A DNA stretch of 47,626 nucleotides, from contig JAGXFZ010000016.1 in assembly GCA_024637055.1 (NCBI GenBank), positions 1-47,626 on the forward strand, written 5' to 3'. A program made the translations under genes and the position numbers. Every line of letters starts with the position of its first letter. Within the stretch, counting starts at the first letter, position 1. Of the stretch, positions 1 through 8,220 are shown one piece after another. This DNA is from Gracilibacter sp. Lineage in GTDB: Bacteria; Bacillota; Desulfitobacteriia; Desulfitobacteriales; Syntrophobotulaceae. The notes below the pieces were generated by a model. The model was not told where the DNA came from and made no database searches. It saw nothing but the letters and a program-made list of their open reading frames with translations.

Positions 1-309
1 ACGACCTACGACAGCGATACAACCAAGGTTTAAGACGCCATTTTCCATGGCCTTATGTCCCCTCATGGCGGTCTTCAGATCTTCAAACTCCGCTAGAACC
101 CGGCGAGCATGGTTCACAAAGTCATGGCCAGCCGGAGTCAGTTCAACTTTGTGAGATGAGCGTTTAAAAAGTTGGACACCCAGACTGTTTTCTACTGTTT
201 TGATATGTTTAGAAATAGCAGACTGGGATGTAGAAACTTCATAAGCAGCCTCAGTAAAATGTTGGTGCTTGGCAACGGATAAGACACTTGCCAGATGCTC
301 AATATTCAT
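1..309 (-). CDS. LysR-family transcriptional regulator, N-terminal part (gene runs off the left edge)
   Basis: The first 103 residues are visible, starting with an ATG at 309 preceded by an AGGTGG ribosome binding site. The opening residues MNIEHLASVLSVAKHQHFTE and the following SQSAISKHIKTVENSLGVQL form the winged helix-turn-helix typical of LysR regulators (about residues 1-60), followed by the usual linker helix. The effector-binding domain lies outside the window. It is transcribed divergently from the decarboxylase gene that starts at 429, the classic arrangement for a LysR activator and its target, so it probably controls that gene. The ligand is unknown; an aromatic carboxylate would fit. 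Family assignment is secure, the regulatory link is inference. Confidence 0.9.
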   Translation of the reverse strand, partial: MNIEHLASVLSVAKHQHFTEAAYEVSTSQSAISKHIKTVENSLGVQLFKRSSHKVELTPAGHDFVNHARRVLAEFEDLKTAMRGHKAMENGVLNLGCIAVVGR

Positions 310-375
310 AATCCACCTCTAGCATTCCTTTTTGGAATCATTGTACACCAAAACAAAATTGCCCGCACTAAATAA

Positions 376-390
376 TTCAATTATATTGAA
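376..390. promoter_or_regulatory. Candidate LysR operator (T-N11-A dyad) between divergent genes
   Basis: The palindrome TTCAATTATATTGAA contains a T-N11-A core, the usual binding pattern of LysR proteins. It sits 38 bases before the decarboxylase start and 67 bases from the regulator start. It is followed by two copies of ATGAATATT. The motif is seen; binding is inferred from position. Confidence 0.35.
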
Positions 391-428
391 ATTAATGAAT
401 ATTATGAATATTTAGAGGAGGGTTTAAC

Positions 429-1394
429 ATGAACGGTAAGATCTGTTTAGAAGAACATTTTGCGATTCCTGATACGGTCGAATTCTCGAAGCGCTTTTGC
501 TTTCCTAAAGGCTGGGAAGTGCTCAAAAAAAATCTACTAGATATCCAACAGCAGCGATTGGCAGAGATGGACAAAAATGGCATCGAAGTTATGATCATTT
601 CCTTAAATGCCCCGGCGATTCAGGCTATACCTGACCGTAAGCTTGCGATTGAGTTATCAAAGCGGGCTAACGACATGCTAGCTGAGGAGATAGCTAAAAA
701 CCCGAAGCGGTTTGCAGGATTTGCAGCACTTCCGATGCAGGATCCAGACGAGGCAATAGCAGAGCTACAACGTACAGTTAAAGACTACGGTTTCAAAGGT
801 GCCCTTGTTAACGGTTTTACCCAAGTAGATGTGGAAGATAGTATTGTCTATTATGACTTACCACAATACAGGCCATTCTGGGCGGAAGTTGAAAAACTAG
901 ATGTGCCATTTTATCTTCACCCCCGTTGCCCAGCCGATAGCCAGCAGAGAGCGTATGAGGGTCATCCTTGGCTGCTTGGATCGTCTTGGGGGTTCTCGGT
1001 CGAGACCGCAATCCATACCCTTCGTTTGATGGGTAGTGGGCTTTTCGATGAGCATCCAAAACTTACAGTCATCCTTGGACATCTTGGAGAAATGTTACCA
1101 GCTAATATCTGGAGAACTTCCCACCGCATAACGAAGGAACCCGGACCTAAGTCCAAGCTTCCTTTCAGCGATTATCTGCAAAACAACTTCTATGTAACAA
1201 CAAGTGGTAACTTCCGCATGGCTCCACTGATGAACGCCATGATGGAGCTAGGCTCCGACCGTATTATGTTCTCCTCGGACTATCCGTTCGAGCAAGTTAC
1301 CCACGCCGCCAATTGGTTTGACACCATCGAAATCGGCGAATCCGAACGCCGCAAAATTGGCCGCCTAAACGCCAAAAAACTCTTCAAGCTATAA
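429..1394 (+). CDS. Gamma-resorcylate (2,6-dihydroxybenzoate) decarboxylase-like amidohydrolase
   Basis: This 321-residue protein belongs to the amidohydrolase-2/ACMSD family of metal-dependent non-oxidative decarboxylases. It closely follows the 2,6-dihydroxybenzoate decarboxylase pattern throughout: LEEHFAIPDT at the N-terminus, SLNAPAIQAIPDR, ALPMQDPDEA, YYDLPQYRPFW and the C-terminal GRLNAKKLFKL. The expected metal ligands are present: Glu8 and His10, His164 (FYLHPR), His218 (ILGHLGE) and Asp284 (SSDYPFE). The family converts hydroxybenzoates to phenols and CO2 reversibly and is cytoplasmic. The start is an ATG with an AGAGGAGG site. It is a single gene with a divergent LysR gene. Substrate could instead be a related dihydroxybenzoate or salicylate; family confidence is high, substrate moderate. 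Confidence 0.85.
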   Translation: MNGKICLEEHFAIPDTVEFSKRFCFPKGWEVLKKNLLDIQQQRLAEMDKNGIEVMIISLNAPAIQAIPDRKLAIELSKRANDMLAEEIAKNPKRFAGFAALPMQDPDEAIAELQRTVKDYGFKGALVNGFTQVDVEDSIVYYDLPQYRPFWAEVEKLDVPFYLHPRCPADSQQRAYEGHPWLLGSSWGFSVETAIHTLRLMGSGLFDEHPKLTVILGHLGEMLPANIWRTSHRITKEPGPKSKLPFSDYLQNNFYVTTSGNFRMAPLMNAMMELGSDRIMFSSDYPFEQVTHAANWFDTIEIGESERRKIGRLNAKKLFKL

Positions 1395-1450
1395 AGTGTA
1401 TAAAGTGAGGGACGGTTCTTTAAAGTGAGGGACGGTTCTTTACTTTACAG
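1391..1450. repeat. GGGACGGTTCTTTAC hairpin-repeat family, two tandem half copies
   Basis: Two direct copies of TAAAGTGAGGGACGGTTCTT lie side by side, the second ending in ACTTTAC. The complementary arm seen at other loci is missing here, so this is a half-element duplicated head to tail. The repeat overlaps the stop codon of the decarboxylase. Confidence 0.85.
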
Positions 1451-1485
1451 AATTATATAAAATTGCTTCGTGGTTCATGAGCAAT

Positions 1486-1526
1486 AATAGAGTCAATGCT
1501 CCTTCGGGAGTATTGGCTCTATTTAA
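1486..1526 (+). terminator. Hairpin terminator after the decarboxylase
   Basis: A 17-bp stem with two G-U pairs is closed by a TTCG tetraloop (arms 1486-1502 and 1507-1523). The following T-tract is short, so termination may be modest. Confidence 0.55.
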
Positions 1527-1631
1527 CAATGGCGGGAAGTTTTAACATGTAGACATATAATTATATGGTAGCTCTGAAGGTATAATAACATTAGTGTATT
1601 TATATAGGGTTGTACAGCAAGGGAGGCTACC

Positions 1632-2111
1632 ATGGAGCTAGCAGACATTATAATAACCTTTTTAAATAAAATAGGCTTGGCTGGATTATTTTTAGCAATG
1701 TTTCTTGAGGGTTCTTCATTACCGTTTCCCGGTATAATCGTGGTTCTCTCGTATGGGTACGCTATAGATTTATCTATAATCGAAGCGGCGTTCATAAGTA
1801 TAATAATGAGTATTATTTATAGTATAGCAAGCTTTATTCCTTTTATGTTGGCTTCAAGATGTGAAGGTATAATCCGGAAAAAGTTTGGTAGAAAATTAGG
1901 TAAAGCTCAAGCTTGGTTTATTCGCTATGGGATGTGGAGTATCAGCCTATCCAGACCATTTTCCCTAGGCAATTATATCTCATATGTTGCTGGTATGAGC
2001 GAGGTTCCTAAAGGTAGGTATTTTATCTATACTTTCATAGGAATCCTCCCTTGGTCATTTGTCATCCTTGTAATAGGAAATGAGTTCAGGTCGATCTTCA
2101 GCGGATGGTGA
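1632..2111 (+). CDS. DedA-family membrane protein
   Basis: A 159-residue integral membrane protein of the DedA/VTT superfamily, which includes lipid scramblases and flippases acting on undecaprenyl phosphate or phospholipids. The N-terminal segment with FLEGSSLPFPGIIVVLSYG matches the E-x-x-x-P-F-P-G re-entrant loop. The second half carries SRPFSLGNYISYVAGM and a C-terminal membrane helix. The start follows an AGGGAGG site. It stands alone and is slightly short for the family (usually near 200 residues). The substrate cannot be told from sequence. Confidence 0.85.
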   Translation: MELADIIITFLNKIGLAGLFLAMFLEGSSLPFPGIIVVLSYGYAIDLSIIEAAFISIIMSIIYSIASFIPFMLASRCEGIIRKKFGRKLGKAQAWFIRYGMWSISLSRPFSLGNYISYVAGMSEVPKGRYFIYTFIGILPWSFVILVIGNEFRSIFSGW

Positions 2112-2312
2112 CGTCTAATTCTTTTCTACGGAAGATCCAAATACCTAATAGGGAAAGAAGCATTACTATACCCCCATATCTCACAGCCGGATAAAGGTAA
2201 AGAGGAACATTTTAGTTATAAAACACTTATGGAAAATAATTGAAATATTTGATTTGATAATAACAAATTATGATATAATGGTCATAAGGTTAATGAGGGA
2301 TGAGGTGTTGAG

Positions 2313-2639
2313 ATGGATGATAAGGTTTATAGTTTGCTAGAAAAGATGTTCATAGAAATGGAAAAGATGAAGTCTAACATGGCAACAAAGGACGACTTGT
2401 CCAAAATGGCAACAAAAGACGACTTGTCTAACATGGCAACAAAAGACGACTTGTCTATACTTAGTCAAAAAATAGTTTTACTTGAAGAAAAAATGGATAG
2501 AAACCACAAGGCCTTATACGATGGATACCAACTGACTTACGAGAAGTTAAGTTCGCTTGAAGAAAAAGTAGATAGAATTGAGAAAAAGGTTGAAAAACAT
2601 GATGTTGAGATAAGAGTTTTAAGCGGATCTGCAAGGTAG
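2313..2639 (+). CDS. Small coiled-coil protein with three MATKDDLS repeats
   Basis: A 108-residue, highly charged protein with no membrane segment. Residues 23-49 consist of three near-identical 9-residue units (MATKDDLS plus K, N or I), encoded by 27-bp tandem repeats at 2379-2459. The rest has heptad patterning (KIVLLEEKMDRN, KLSSLEEKVDRIEKKVEKHD), so it probably forms a coiled-coil oligomer. The start follows a GAGGTG site, and a TATAAT box lies about 35 bases upstream. A terminator follows closely, so it is monocistronic. No enzymatic motif is visible and the function is unknown; similar ATKDDL repeats occur in other short bacterial and phage proteins. Confidence 0.7.
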   Translation: MDDKVYSLLEKMFIEMEKMKSNMATKDDLSKMATKDDLSNMATKDDLSILSQKIVLLEEKMDRNHKALYDGYQLTYEKLSSLEEKVDRIEKKVEKHDVEIRVLSGSAR

Positions 2640-2667
2640 CCAGTTAGATTCTCTGTAAGAAATAATT

Positions 2668-2709
2668 AGCCGTATCCAGCTCCAAATGGAGCTAGATACG
2701 GCTTTGTTG
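2668..2709. terminator. Bidirectional terminator between convergent genes
   Basis: AGCCGTATC pairs with GATACGGCT and the inner CAGCTCC/GGAGCT also pairs, giving a long stem (2668-2703) followed by TTGTTGTT. It separates the coiled-coil gene from the DUF2922 gene on the other strand and can serve both. Confidence 0.75.
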
Positions 2710-2949
2710 TTAAGCTATAGGTGGGTCATAGAGGTCATTGGTGACGGTATCAACAATCTTGATGTCACGTTTGCCGATGAGGTTTCCACCTGTGGTGGTG
2801 AAGATATCTCTGGCTATTACTACGTCCATCGCGGTTTCAATCTGGGTTGCTGTCAGATCTTCTTTTGGTTCAGGTAGAGTGATGGTAAAGCTGCTACCGG
2901 CGGTGTTGTCGAAGACCAGGCGCAGGTTTTTTCTTGTGGATATTGCCAT
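2710..2949 (-). CDS. DUF2922 family protein
   Basis: A 79-residue protein (MAISTRKNLRLVFDNTAGSS...) matching the small DUF2922 family of Firmicutes: a short beta-rich chain with FTITLPEPKEDLTATQIETAMD and a C-terminal half around GKRDIKIVDT. It starts 43 bases downstream of a DUF1659 gene on the same strand, the usual pairing of the two families. A GAAAGGA ribosome binding site precedes the start. Neither family has an assigned function. Its gene ends at the shared terminator. Confidence 0.75.
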   Translation of the reverse strand: MAISTRKNLRLVFDNTAGSSFTITLPEPKEDLTATQIETAMDVVIARDIFTTTGGNLIGKRDIKIVDTVTNDLYDPPIA

Positions 2950-2992
2950 TCTCTCAAATCCTTTCTCCTAATTTACTTAGAAATTAGCCTGA

Positions 2993-3220
2993 TTACACTT
3001 CGTCTACGAGTTCGATGCGATCATCTCTGCGTACTTGTAGAAGCGGGTAGTCAAGCAGATCGAAGAGAGCTGTGGCGACATCATAGATATCTTGGTCTAC
3101 TGCGCTGGCCTTGATTCCCGATAGGCTTCTTTGGCGGGTGATCGGGCCACCAGTGCCGGATACTCCCACCTGATACTGAGCTACCAGAATGCTCCCAATA
3201 GGTGTCGATACAAGTGCCAT
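2993..3220 (-). CDS. DUF1659 family protein
   Basis: A 75-residue protein starting MALVSTPIGSILVAQYQVG. The ATG at 3220 is chosen because an excellent AAGGAGGT site lies about 10 bases upstream; the longer reading frame starting at 3277 has none. Sequence features such as GPITRQRSLSGIKASAVDQD and the C-terminal LLQVRRDDRIELVDEV fit DUF1659. It leads a two-gene unit with the DUF2922 gene. The function of the pair is not known; it is common in spore-forming Firmicutes. Confidence 0.75.
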   Translation of the reverse strand: MALVSTPIGSILVAQYQVGVSGTGGPITRQRSLSGIKASAVDQDIYDVATALFDLLDYPLLQVRRDDRIELVDEV

Positions 3221-3341
3221 TGATGCTTTACCTCCTTGTTGTGTTTGACTAACGATATGGCCAATACGCTTGTCCATACCAATATATTCACTAAGCCATA
3301 AGAGGTTCCATGAGTATATAAAAAATAATCCAAATAAGCTT

Positions 3342-3514
3342 GATATCCGAATATTACAGAGCGAACCTTTATAGCAGAGAAGCGTCGGGAACGTAGCTGA
3401 TAAGCGTTAAGATGCACCATGGTTACCCCGGGTATTACCCTGAGGTTTGGTGCATTAGCTAAATCAGTAAGTGAATAGCTTCGGCGCGAGGTGAACGTGC
3501 AATATTCGGATATC
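3342..3514 (+). ncRNA. Candidate structured RNA in the leader of the RND efflux operon
   Basis: A 173-base stretch without a gene is closed by a perfect 14-bp inverted repeat, GATATCCGAATATT (3342-3355) and AATATTCGGATATC (3501-3514). A further AAGCTTG/CAAGCTT pair (3336-3342 and 3532-3538) extends it after a bulge. Nested complementarity lies inside: ACCT/AGGT, GAAGC/GCTTC, CTGAT/ATCAG and an apical ATGCACC/GGTGCAT stem. That is a rod with several internal loops. A hairpin terminator follows at 3586-3606 and the efflux operon begins at 3686, the order expected of a leader RNA with a terminator. I do not recognise it as a known riboswitch class. A miniature transposable element with terminal inverted repeats is the main alternative. 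Strand is inferred from the downstream terminator. Confidence 0.4.
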
Positions 3515-3585
3515 TTAAATTTTTATTAATTCAAGCTTGTGAGGATTGACGCTGTATTCAAAGGGAGATAAGATAAGTAATGGAT

Positions 3586-3606
3586 CCGACTGACTGGTCG
3601 GTTTTT
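3586..3606 (+). terminator. Short intrinsic terminator ahead of the efflux operon
   Basis: CCGAC (3586-3590) pairs with GTCGG (3597-3601) around a six-base loop and is followed by TTTTT. It lies between the candidate structured RNA and the efflux operon, so it could end a small RNA or act as an attenuator. Confidence 0.6.
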
Positions 3607-3685
3607 GCTAGAAAATTATGAATTTTTTAGTATCTAAGGAATAAGCTTTAAAAGATATTAGAAAGAATAGTGGAGGATTGAAGAG

Positions 3686-4933
3686 ATGGGTCTGAAAGAC
3701 AAACTTGGTAGTTTAAAGGGAATGAGCAGACAGAAGAAGATAGGTGTCGGGATAGTAGTTTTATTGATTCTGCTCTTGGTAAGTAGGATAGTCAGTACTT
3801 TATCAGGTGGAGAGGTAGCAGAGGTACAGCAAAATTACATACCTGTAAATGCTCAGACAGTGAGCAAAGAGAGTATCTCGACGAACATAATTTTAAGTGG
3901 GAAGGTTTATGCGGATAAAGAAGCCGCTGTTCTAGCTAAAACCCCAGGCAGGGTGGAATCCATCGCTGTCAAGGTGGGGGATGTGGTGCAAAAAAATCAA
4001 ATTCTCTTCAGTTTAGATAAATCGGATATGCAGGCTTCATATAATCAGGCTGTAGCAGGTCTTAAGATGGCGGAAGCTAATTACCAGGTAAACAAAGATA
4101 AGTTGGATAATGCTAAGATCCAGTTAGAAAGATATCAACAACTCTATGAGGCTGGTGCTATCTCTAAAGCTGAGTTGGAACAGGTCGAACTTCAGGCTTC
4201 CGATGCAACGATAGCGACAGTGGAGGCTCAGCTTGACCAGGCTAGGGCTCAGTATGATGCTGCGGCAAAGTCTTATTCTGATCTTGATGTTAAGTCTCCT
4301 ATAAATGGGATTGTGACTTCTCTCGATGTTAGAGTCGGAGATATGGCTACCAATGCTGCTCCGGTGGCAATGGTAGTGGATATGGATAATGTCTATGTAG
4401 AAGTGAGTGTTAGTGAAAAAGTTATCAATAGTATAGATAGCTCTCAAGAGGTTCAGGTAGAGATTGCCTCGGCTTTCAGTGGTGCAGTTAAGGGGAAAAT
4501 AGACGGATTGGGCCTAGCAGCTGATGCTCGAACAGGTAAATATATGCTCAAGATTAATATCCCCAATGAAGAACACCTTATCAAGGCTGGGATGTTCGCT
4601 AAAGTTGTGCTAGATACTGCGACCAAGGATGATGTCGTGGTCGTTCCTGCTGATTCTGTCGTTTATCGTTCCGGTAGGAATGTGGCTTATATTTTTGCCG
4701 ATGATAATGTGGTAGAACGGGAAGTCGTTACGGGTCTGGAGAATGGGAAACATATAGAGATAGTAAACGGTCTGGATGAAGGAGATATCCTGATAGTTAA
4801 GGGTATGAGCTTTATGAAGGAAGATTCGGAGATTAAGATTATTGAACTAGATGGCGTTCCATATCCTCAGGAAGATGAGAAAGAAGATGGCTCTATTGAA
4901 GGCGATGAGGCCGAAGGAGGCGCTAACCAGTGA
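3686..4933 (+). CDS. RND efflux membrane fusion protein (HlyD/AcrA family)
   Basis: A 415-residue adaptor of an RND-type exporter. Residues 18-40 form one membrane anchor (IGVGIVVLLILLLVSRIVS). A lipoyl-like half (LAKTPGRVESIAVKVGDVV), a long alpha-helical hairpin (about 115-195, rich in Gln, Ala and Leu), the second lipoyl half (VKSPINGIVTSLDVRVGD) and a beta-barrel plus membrane-proximal domain follow. The C-terminus is an acidic tail. In Gram-positive cells such adaptors link the pump to the cell envelope. The stop codon overlaps the GTG start of the pump gene, so the two are translationally coupled. Start: ATG after GGAGG. Confidence 0.92.
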   Translation: MGLKDKLGSLKGMSRQKKIGVGIVVLLILLLVSRIVSTLSGGEVAEVQQNYIPVNAQTVSKESISTNIILSGKVYADKEAAVLAKTPGRVESIAVKVGDVVQKNQILFSLDKSDMQASYNQAVAGLKMAEANYQVNKDKLDNAKIQLERYQQLYEAGAISKAELEQVELQASDATIATVEAQLDQARAQYDAAAKSYSDLDVKSPINGIVTSLDVRVGDMATNAAPVAMVVDMDNVYVEVSVSEKVINSIDSSQEVQVEIASAFSGAVKGKIDGLGLAADARTGKYMLKINIPNEEHLIKAGMFAKVVLDTATKDDVVVVPADSVVYRSGRNVAYIFADDNVVEREVVTGLENGKHIEIVNGLDEGDILIVKGMSFMKEDSEIKIIELDGVPYPQEDEKEDGSIEGDEAEGGANQ

Positions 4934-7900
4934 AACTTTCTGAAATAGCTGTAAAGCGTCCCGTTACTGTCCTGATGATGGTTTTTGTCATCTTGATTAT
5001 GGGGTTCGTTTCCTTTACTAAGATACCATTGGATATGATGCCAGAGATAGAGATACCTATAGCCGTTGTAAGCACTTCCTATCAGGGGGTCGGACCTCAG
5101 GAGATAGAGAAGCTTATCACCCAACCTTTGGAGGAGGTCGTAGGTACTACTGCCAATATAGATAGCCTGCAATCCATATCCCGAGAAGGTAGCAGCATGA
5201 TAATCGCCCAATTTGCCTTTGGGACGGATATGAATGATGCTGCCCTGGAACTCAGGGAAAAAGTAGATATGGCTAAGGGTTACATGCCTGATGGAGCAGG
5301 TGATCCGATGGTATTCAAATTTGATCCCACTGCCATGCCTATTATGATGGTTTCCTTTTCTTCGGATTCCTTAAGTCTTTCTGAGTTACAGATTATGGCT
5401 GAAGATACGATCAAACCTAGATTGGAAAGAGCCGAAGGTGTGGTCTCGGTAGAAATCATCGGTGGAACCAAGGATGTAGTGGAGATAAGGGCTAGCAGTG
5501 AGAGACTGCAGGGCTATGGTATAAGCATGGATTACTTGGCTAATATTCTAAGATCTGAGAATATGAGTTTGCCTGGGGGTAGTGTGCAGCAAGGTGAACA
5601 GGAGCTAACTGTTAAGACTAGCGGAGAATTCAAATCTTTAGAGGAGATACAACAGTTACTTATTCCCTTACCAAGTGGTTCGACTGTTCAGCTTAATGAC
5701 TTAGCTGACGTGGAGCTAAAGACCGAAGAGGCTACGACCATCTCTAAGGCCAATGGCCATAGAAGTATTGATATGATGGTGAATAAGCAGTCGGGAACGA
5801 ATACTGTAAATGTTACCGAGGCTGCTCAGAAGGAAATGGCTTCTCTTGATAGAGAACTTGCAGGTGTTGAGGTAGCAGAAATTTATAATACAGCCGATTA
5901 TATCAAGCAATCACTTAATACTGTTTATAATAATGGGTTAGCCGGAAGTTTTTTCGCTGTAATCATTTTGTACCTGTTTCTAAGGAACCTTCGAACTACA
6001 TTTATTATTGCGGCGGCTATACCGATATCTATAGTAGCAACTTTCAGCCTACTTTATTTCTCGGGTATCACACTCAATATGATGACTTTGGGTGGGTTGG
6101 CCTTAGGTATAGGTATGTTGCTGGATAACTCGATCGTCGTGTTGGAGAATATCTACCGCTTTCGACAGGATGGATATTCTAGGATAGAAGCGTCGATCAA
6201 GGGGGCTTCTGAGGTTAGTGTACCGCTTATAGCTTCTACCCTTACTACTTTAGCTGTGTTTGCGCCAATAGTTTTCGTCCAAGGGTTAACATCCATGATC
6301 TTTAAAGAATTGGCGTTGACGGTTAGTTTTTCTTTAGCTGCTTCGCTTTTGGTAGCGGTGACCCTAGTACCTATGCTTTGTTCTAAGTTTCTGAAAGTAG
6401 ATAAAAGCAAGCAGTTAAATGGTTTCAGCGCTGTGGTTGAAGCAGAGGGTGGATTATCTGTAACACAGGATGCTCCTAAGAAGAGTGTTGTGGGTAAATT
6501 TATAGATACAACTAAATTAGGAGATAAGTTTGAACAGTTTTTTGAGGATTTAAGAGAGGGATACTCTAAGATTCTGGATTGGGTGCTTCTCCATCGCAAA
6601 AAGACGATAGCGATTGCGACCATAGCTTTCTTCGCGAGTTTGAGCTCGATAGCTCTGCTTGGAGCTGAATTCTTTCCTACTACGGATGAAGGCTTCGTTC
6701 AGGTCAATGTCTCTCTTCCTGATGGGGCTGAATTGGAGAAGACAGTAGCTATCATGGATGAGTTGGAGACGAAGATGCAGGGAATTCCAGAGATTGATAC
6801 TGTGTTCCTGGAGGCTGGCTACGGTGGGGATATGATGGGTAGTGCCAGTGGCAACACAGGTGTTATCTATGTTAAACTCGCCGATCTCTCTGAACGCCAG
6901 CGAGACGTCAATCAGGTATCAGATGATATACGAGAGAGAGTAGTAGATACTCCCGGTGCGAAGATTAACGTAGCCCCTATGGAGTCCATGGGGATGGGAG
7001 GCGGAGGTTCTCCTATCAGCATTAGTGTCTATGGGGATGACTTGGATACGCTTAAGACCATCGGGGATGATTTTGTCACAATGATAAGAGAGGTTGAGGG
7101 AACCCGTGAAGTGAGTTCTAGTTATGATGACGGAATTCCGGAAGTGGAGATAAGTATAGATCGTACTGTTGCAGCTGAGTATGGCTTGACTGCAGGGCAA
7201 ATAGCCCAGGCTGTCAGAGGGGTGATCTCCGGTACGACCGCAACTAGGTTTAAGTATGATGGTACTGAGATAGATGTAATCATCAAAGGTGATGGGCATT
7301 ACAATGAAAATATTCGGGGATTGGAACAGATTCCTATCAATACGAATATGGGCTTCACAGTAGTTCTGGGGCAGGTGGCCAATATAGATATCATCCAAGG
7401 ACCTGTGAGTATCAACCGGACGAACCAGGAGAGGGTTTTGACCGTATCCAGTAATATAAGTGGTCGTGATGTAGGGAGTATCTCAACCGATATCGAGGCG
7501 GCTCTGGCTGAGTATCAAATGCCGGATAAATATTACTATAGTTCCGGTGGGGCTCAGCAGGATATGACGGAAGCATTCGGTGATTTAGGCTTGGCTCTTA
7601 TCTTAGCTGTCTTATTGGTCTATATGGTAATGGCATCGCAGTTTGAATCTTTCCTCTATCCGTTTATTATTATGTTCGCTATGCCGTTAGGGTTTGCTGG
7701 CGGGGTCTTCGGGTTGTTCTTGGCGGGTAAGCCTTTGAGTGTTCCCGCGATTATCGGTCTGATAATGCTTTCGGGTATAGTGGTGAACAACTCCATTGTT
7801 CTGGTGGATTATATAAATACCCGGCGTCGGGTGTTTAATGAAGACCGAGGTAAGGCTATCAGGAATGCTTGTCCGATTAGACTCAGACCCGTTCTGATGA

Positions 7901-8163
7901 CTGTGCTGACTACGATATTGGCTATGACGCCTCTTACCTTAGGTATAGGTGAAGGTTCTGAGATGTCTGCTCCGCTAGCAATCGTGATCGTAGGTGGCCT
8001 AAGTTTATCTACGCTAGTGACGTTGCTAGTCATACCGGTGCTGTATACCTTATTCGATGATCTCGGTGACAAGGTTAAGGGTAAGTTTAAGGGTAAGAAG
8101 AATCCGAATGTCAAGAAGGATCCAAACCTGCCTACTGCCGGAGGGACGACGGTTTCTCAGTAA
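4930..8163 (+). CDS. RND efflux pump, HAE1/AcrB-like (SwrC type)
   Basis: A 1077-residue RND transporter, full length for the family, with the two-fold arrangement of one membrane helix, a large extracytoplasmic loop and a bundle of helices. Diagnostic stretches are the N-terminal RPVTVLMMVFVILIMGFVSF, GMLLDNSIVVLENIYR in helix 4 and GIVVNNSIVLVDYIN in helix 10. The proton-relay Asp pair of AcrB is here Asp-Asn, as is frequent in Firmicute members. It probably exports hydrophobic compounds such as surfactants, drugs or lipids using the proton motive force. It starts with GTG inside the end of the adaptor gene, and a TetR gene follows 57 bases downstream. The substrate is unknown. Confidence 0.93.
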   Translation: MKLSEIAVKRPVTVLMMVFVILIMGFVSFTKIPLDMMPEIEIPIAVVSTSYQGVGPQEIEKLITQPLEEVVGTTANIDSLQSISREGSSMIIAQFAFGTDMNDAALELREKVDMAKGYMPDGAGDPMVFKFDPTAMPIMMVSFSSDSLSLSELQIMAEDTIKPRLERAEGVVSVEIIGGTKDVVEIRASSERLQGYGISMDYLANILRSENMSLPGGSVQQGEQELTVKTSGEFKSLEEIQQLLIPLPSGSTVQLNDLADVELKTEEATTISKANGHRSIDMMVNKQSGTNTVNVTEAAQKEMASLDRELAGVEVAEIYNTADYIKQSLNTVYNNGLAGSFFAVIILYLFLRNLRTTFIIAAAIPISIVATFSLLYFSGITLNMMTLGGLALGIGMLLDNSIVVLENIYRFRQDGYSRIEASIKGASEVSVPLIASTLTTLAVFAPIVFVQGLTSMIFKELALTVSFSLAASLLVAVTLVPMLCSKFLKVDKSKQLNGFSAVVEAEGGLSVTQDAPKKSVVGKFIDTTKLGDKFEQFFEDLREGYSKILDWVLLHRKKTIAIATIAFFASLSSIALLGAEFFPTTDEGFVQVNVSLPDGAELEKTVAIMDELETKMQGIPEIDTVFLEAGYGGDMMGSASGNTGVIYVKLADLSERQRDVNQVSDDIRERVVDTPGAKINVAPMESMGMGGGGSPISISVYGDDLDTLKTIGDDFVTMIREVEGTREVSSSYDDGIPEVEISIDRTVAAEYGLTAGQIAQAVRGVISGTTATRFKYDGTEIDVIIKGDGHYNENIRGLEQIPINTNMGFTVVLGQVANIDIIQGPVSINRTNQERVLTVSSNISGRDVGSISTDIEAALAEYQMPDKYYYSSGGAQQDMTEAFGDLGLALILAVLLVYMVMASQFESFLYPFIIMFAMPLGFAGGVFGLFLAGKPLSVPAIIGLIMLSGIVVNNSIVLVDYINTRRRVFNEDRGKAIRNACPIRLRPVLMTVLTTILAMTPLTLGIGEGSEMSAPLAIVIVGGLSLSTLVTLLVIPVLYTLFDDLGDKVKGKFKGKKNPNVKKDPNLPTAGGTTVSQ

Positions 8164-8220
8164 ATTAAATTTTAGTTGTTAAGTTCCGTATAGGATAAGG
8201 GTTATGTAAGGGGATAAAAA

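Noticed and set aside
2379-2459. The 27-bp repeats as a CRISPR or iteron array
   Set aside because: They are contiguous, in frame within a coding region, and have no spacers; no replication gene is near.
3181-3420. Minus-strand open frame covering the structured region
   Set aside because: It overlaps the well supported DUF1659 gene, has no ribosome binding site and low protein character.
3342-3514. Assignment to 6S RNA or a named riboswitch class
   Set aside because: No conserved core of any class I know could be matched, so only a neutral description is given.
6153-6623. Long open frame on the minus strand within the RND pump gene
   Set aside because: It is antisense to a fully conserved transporter, has no start signal and resembles no family.
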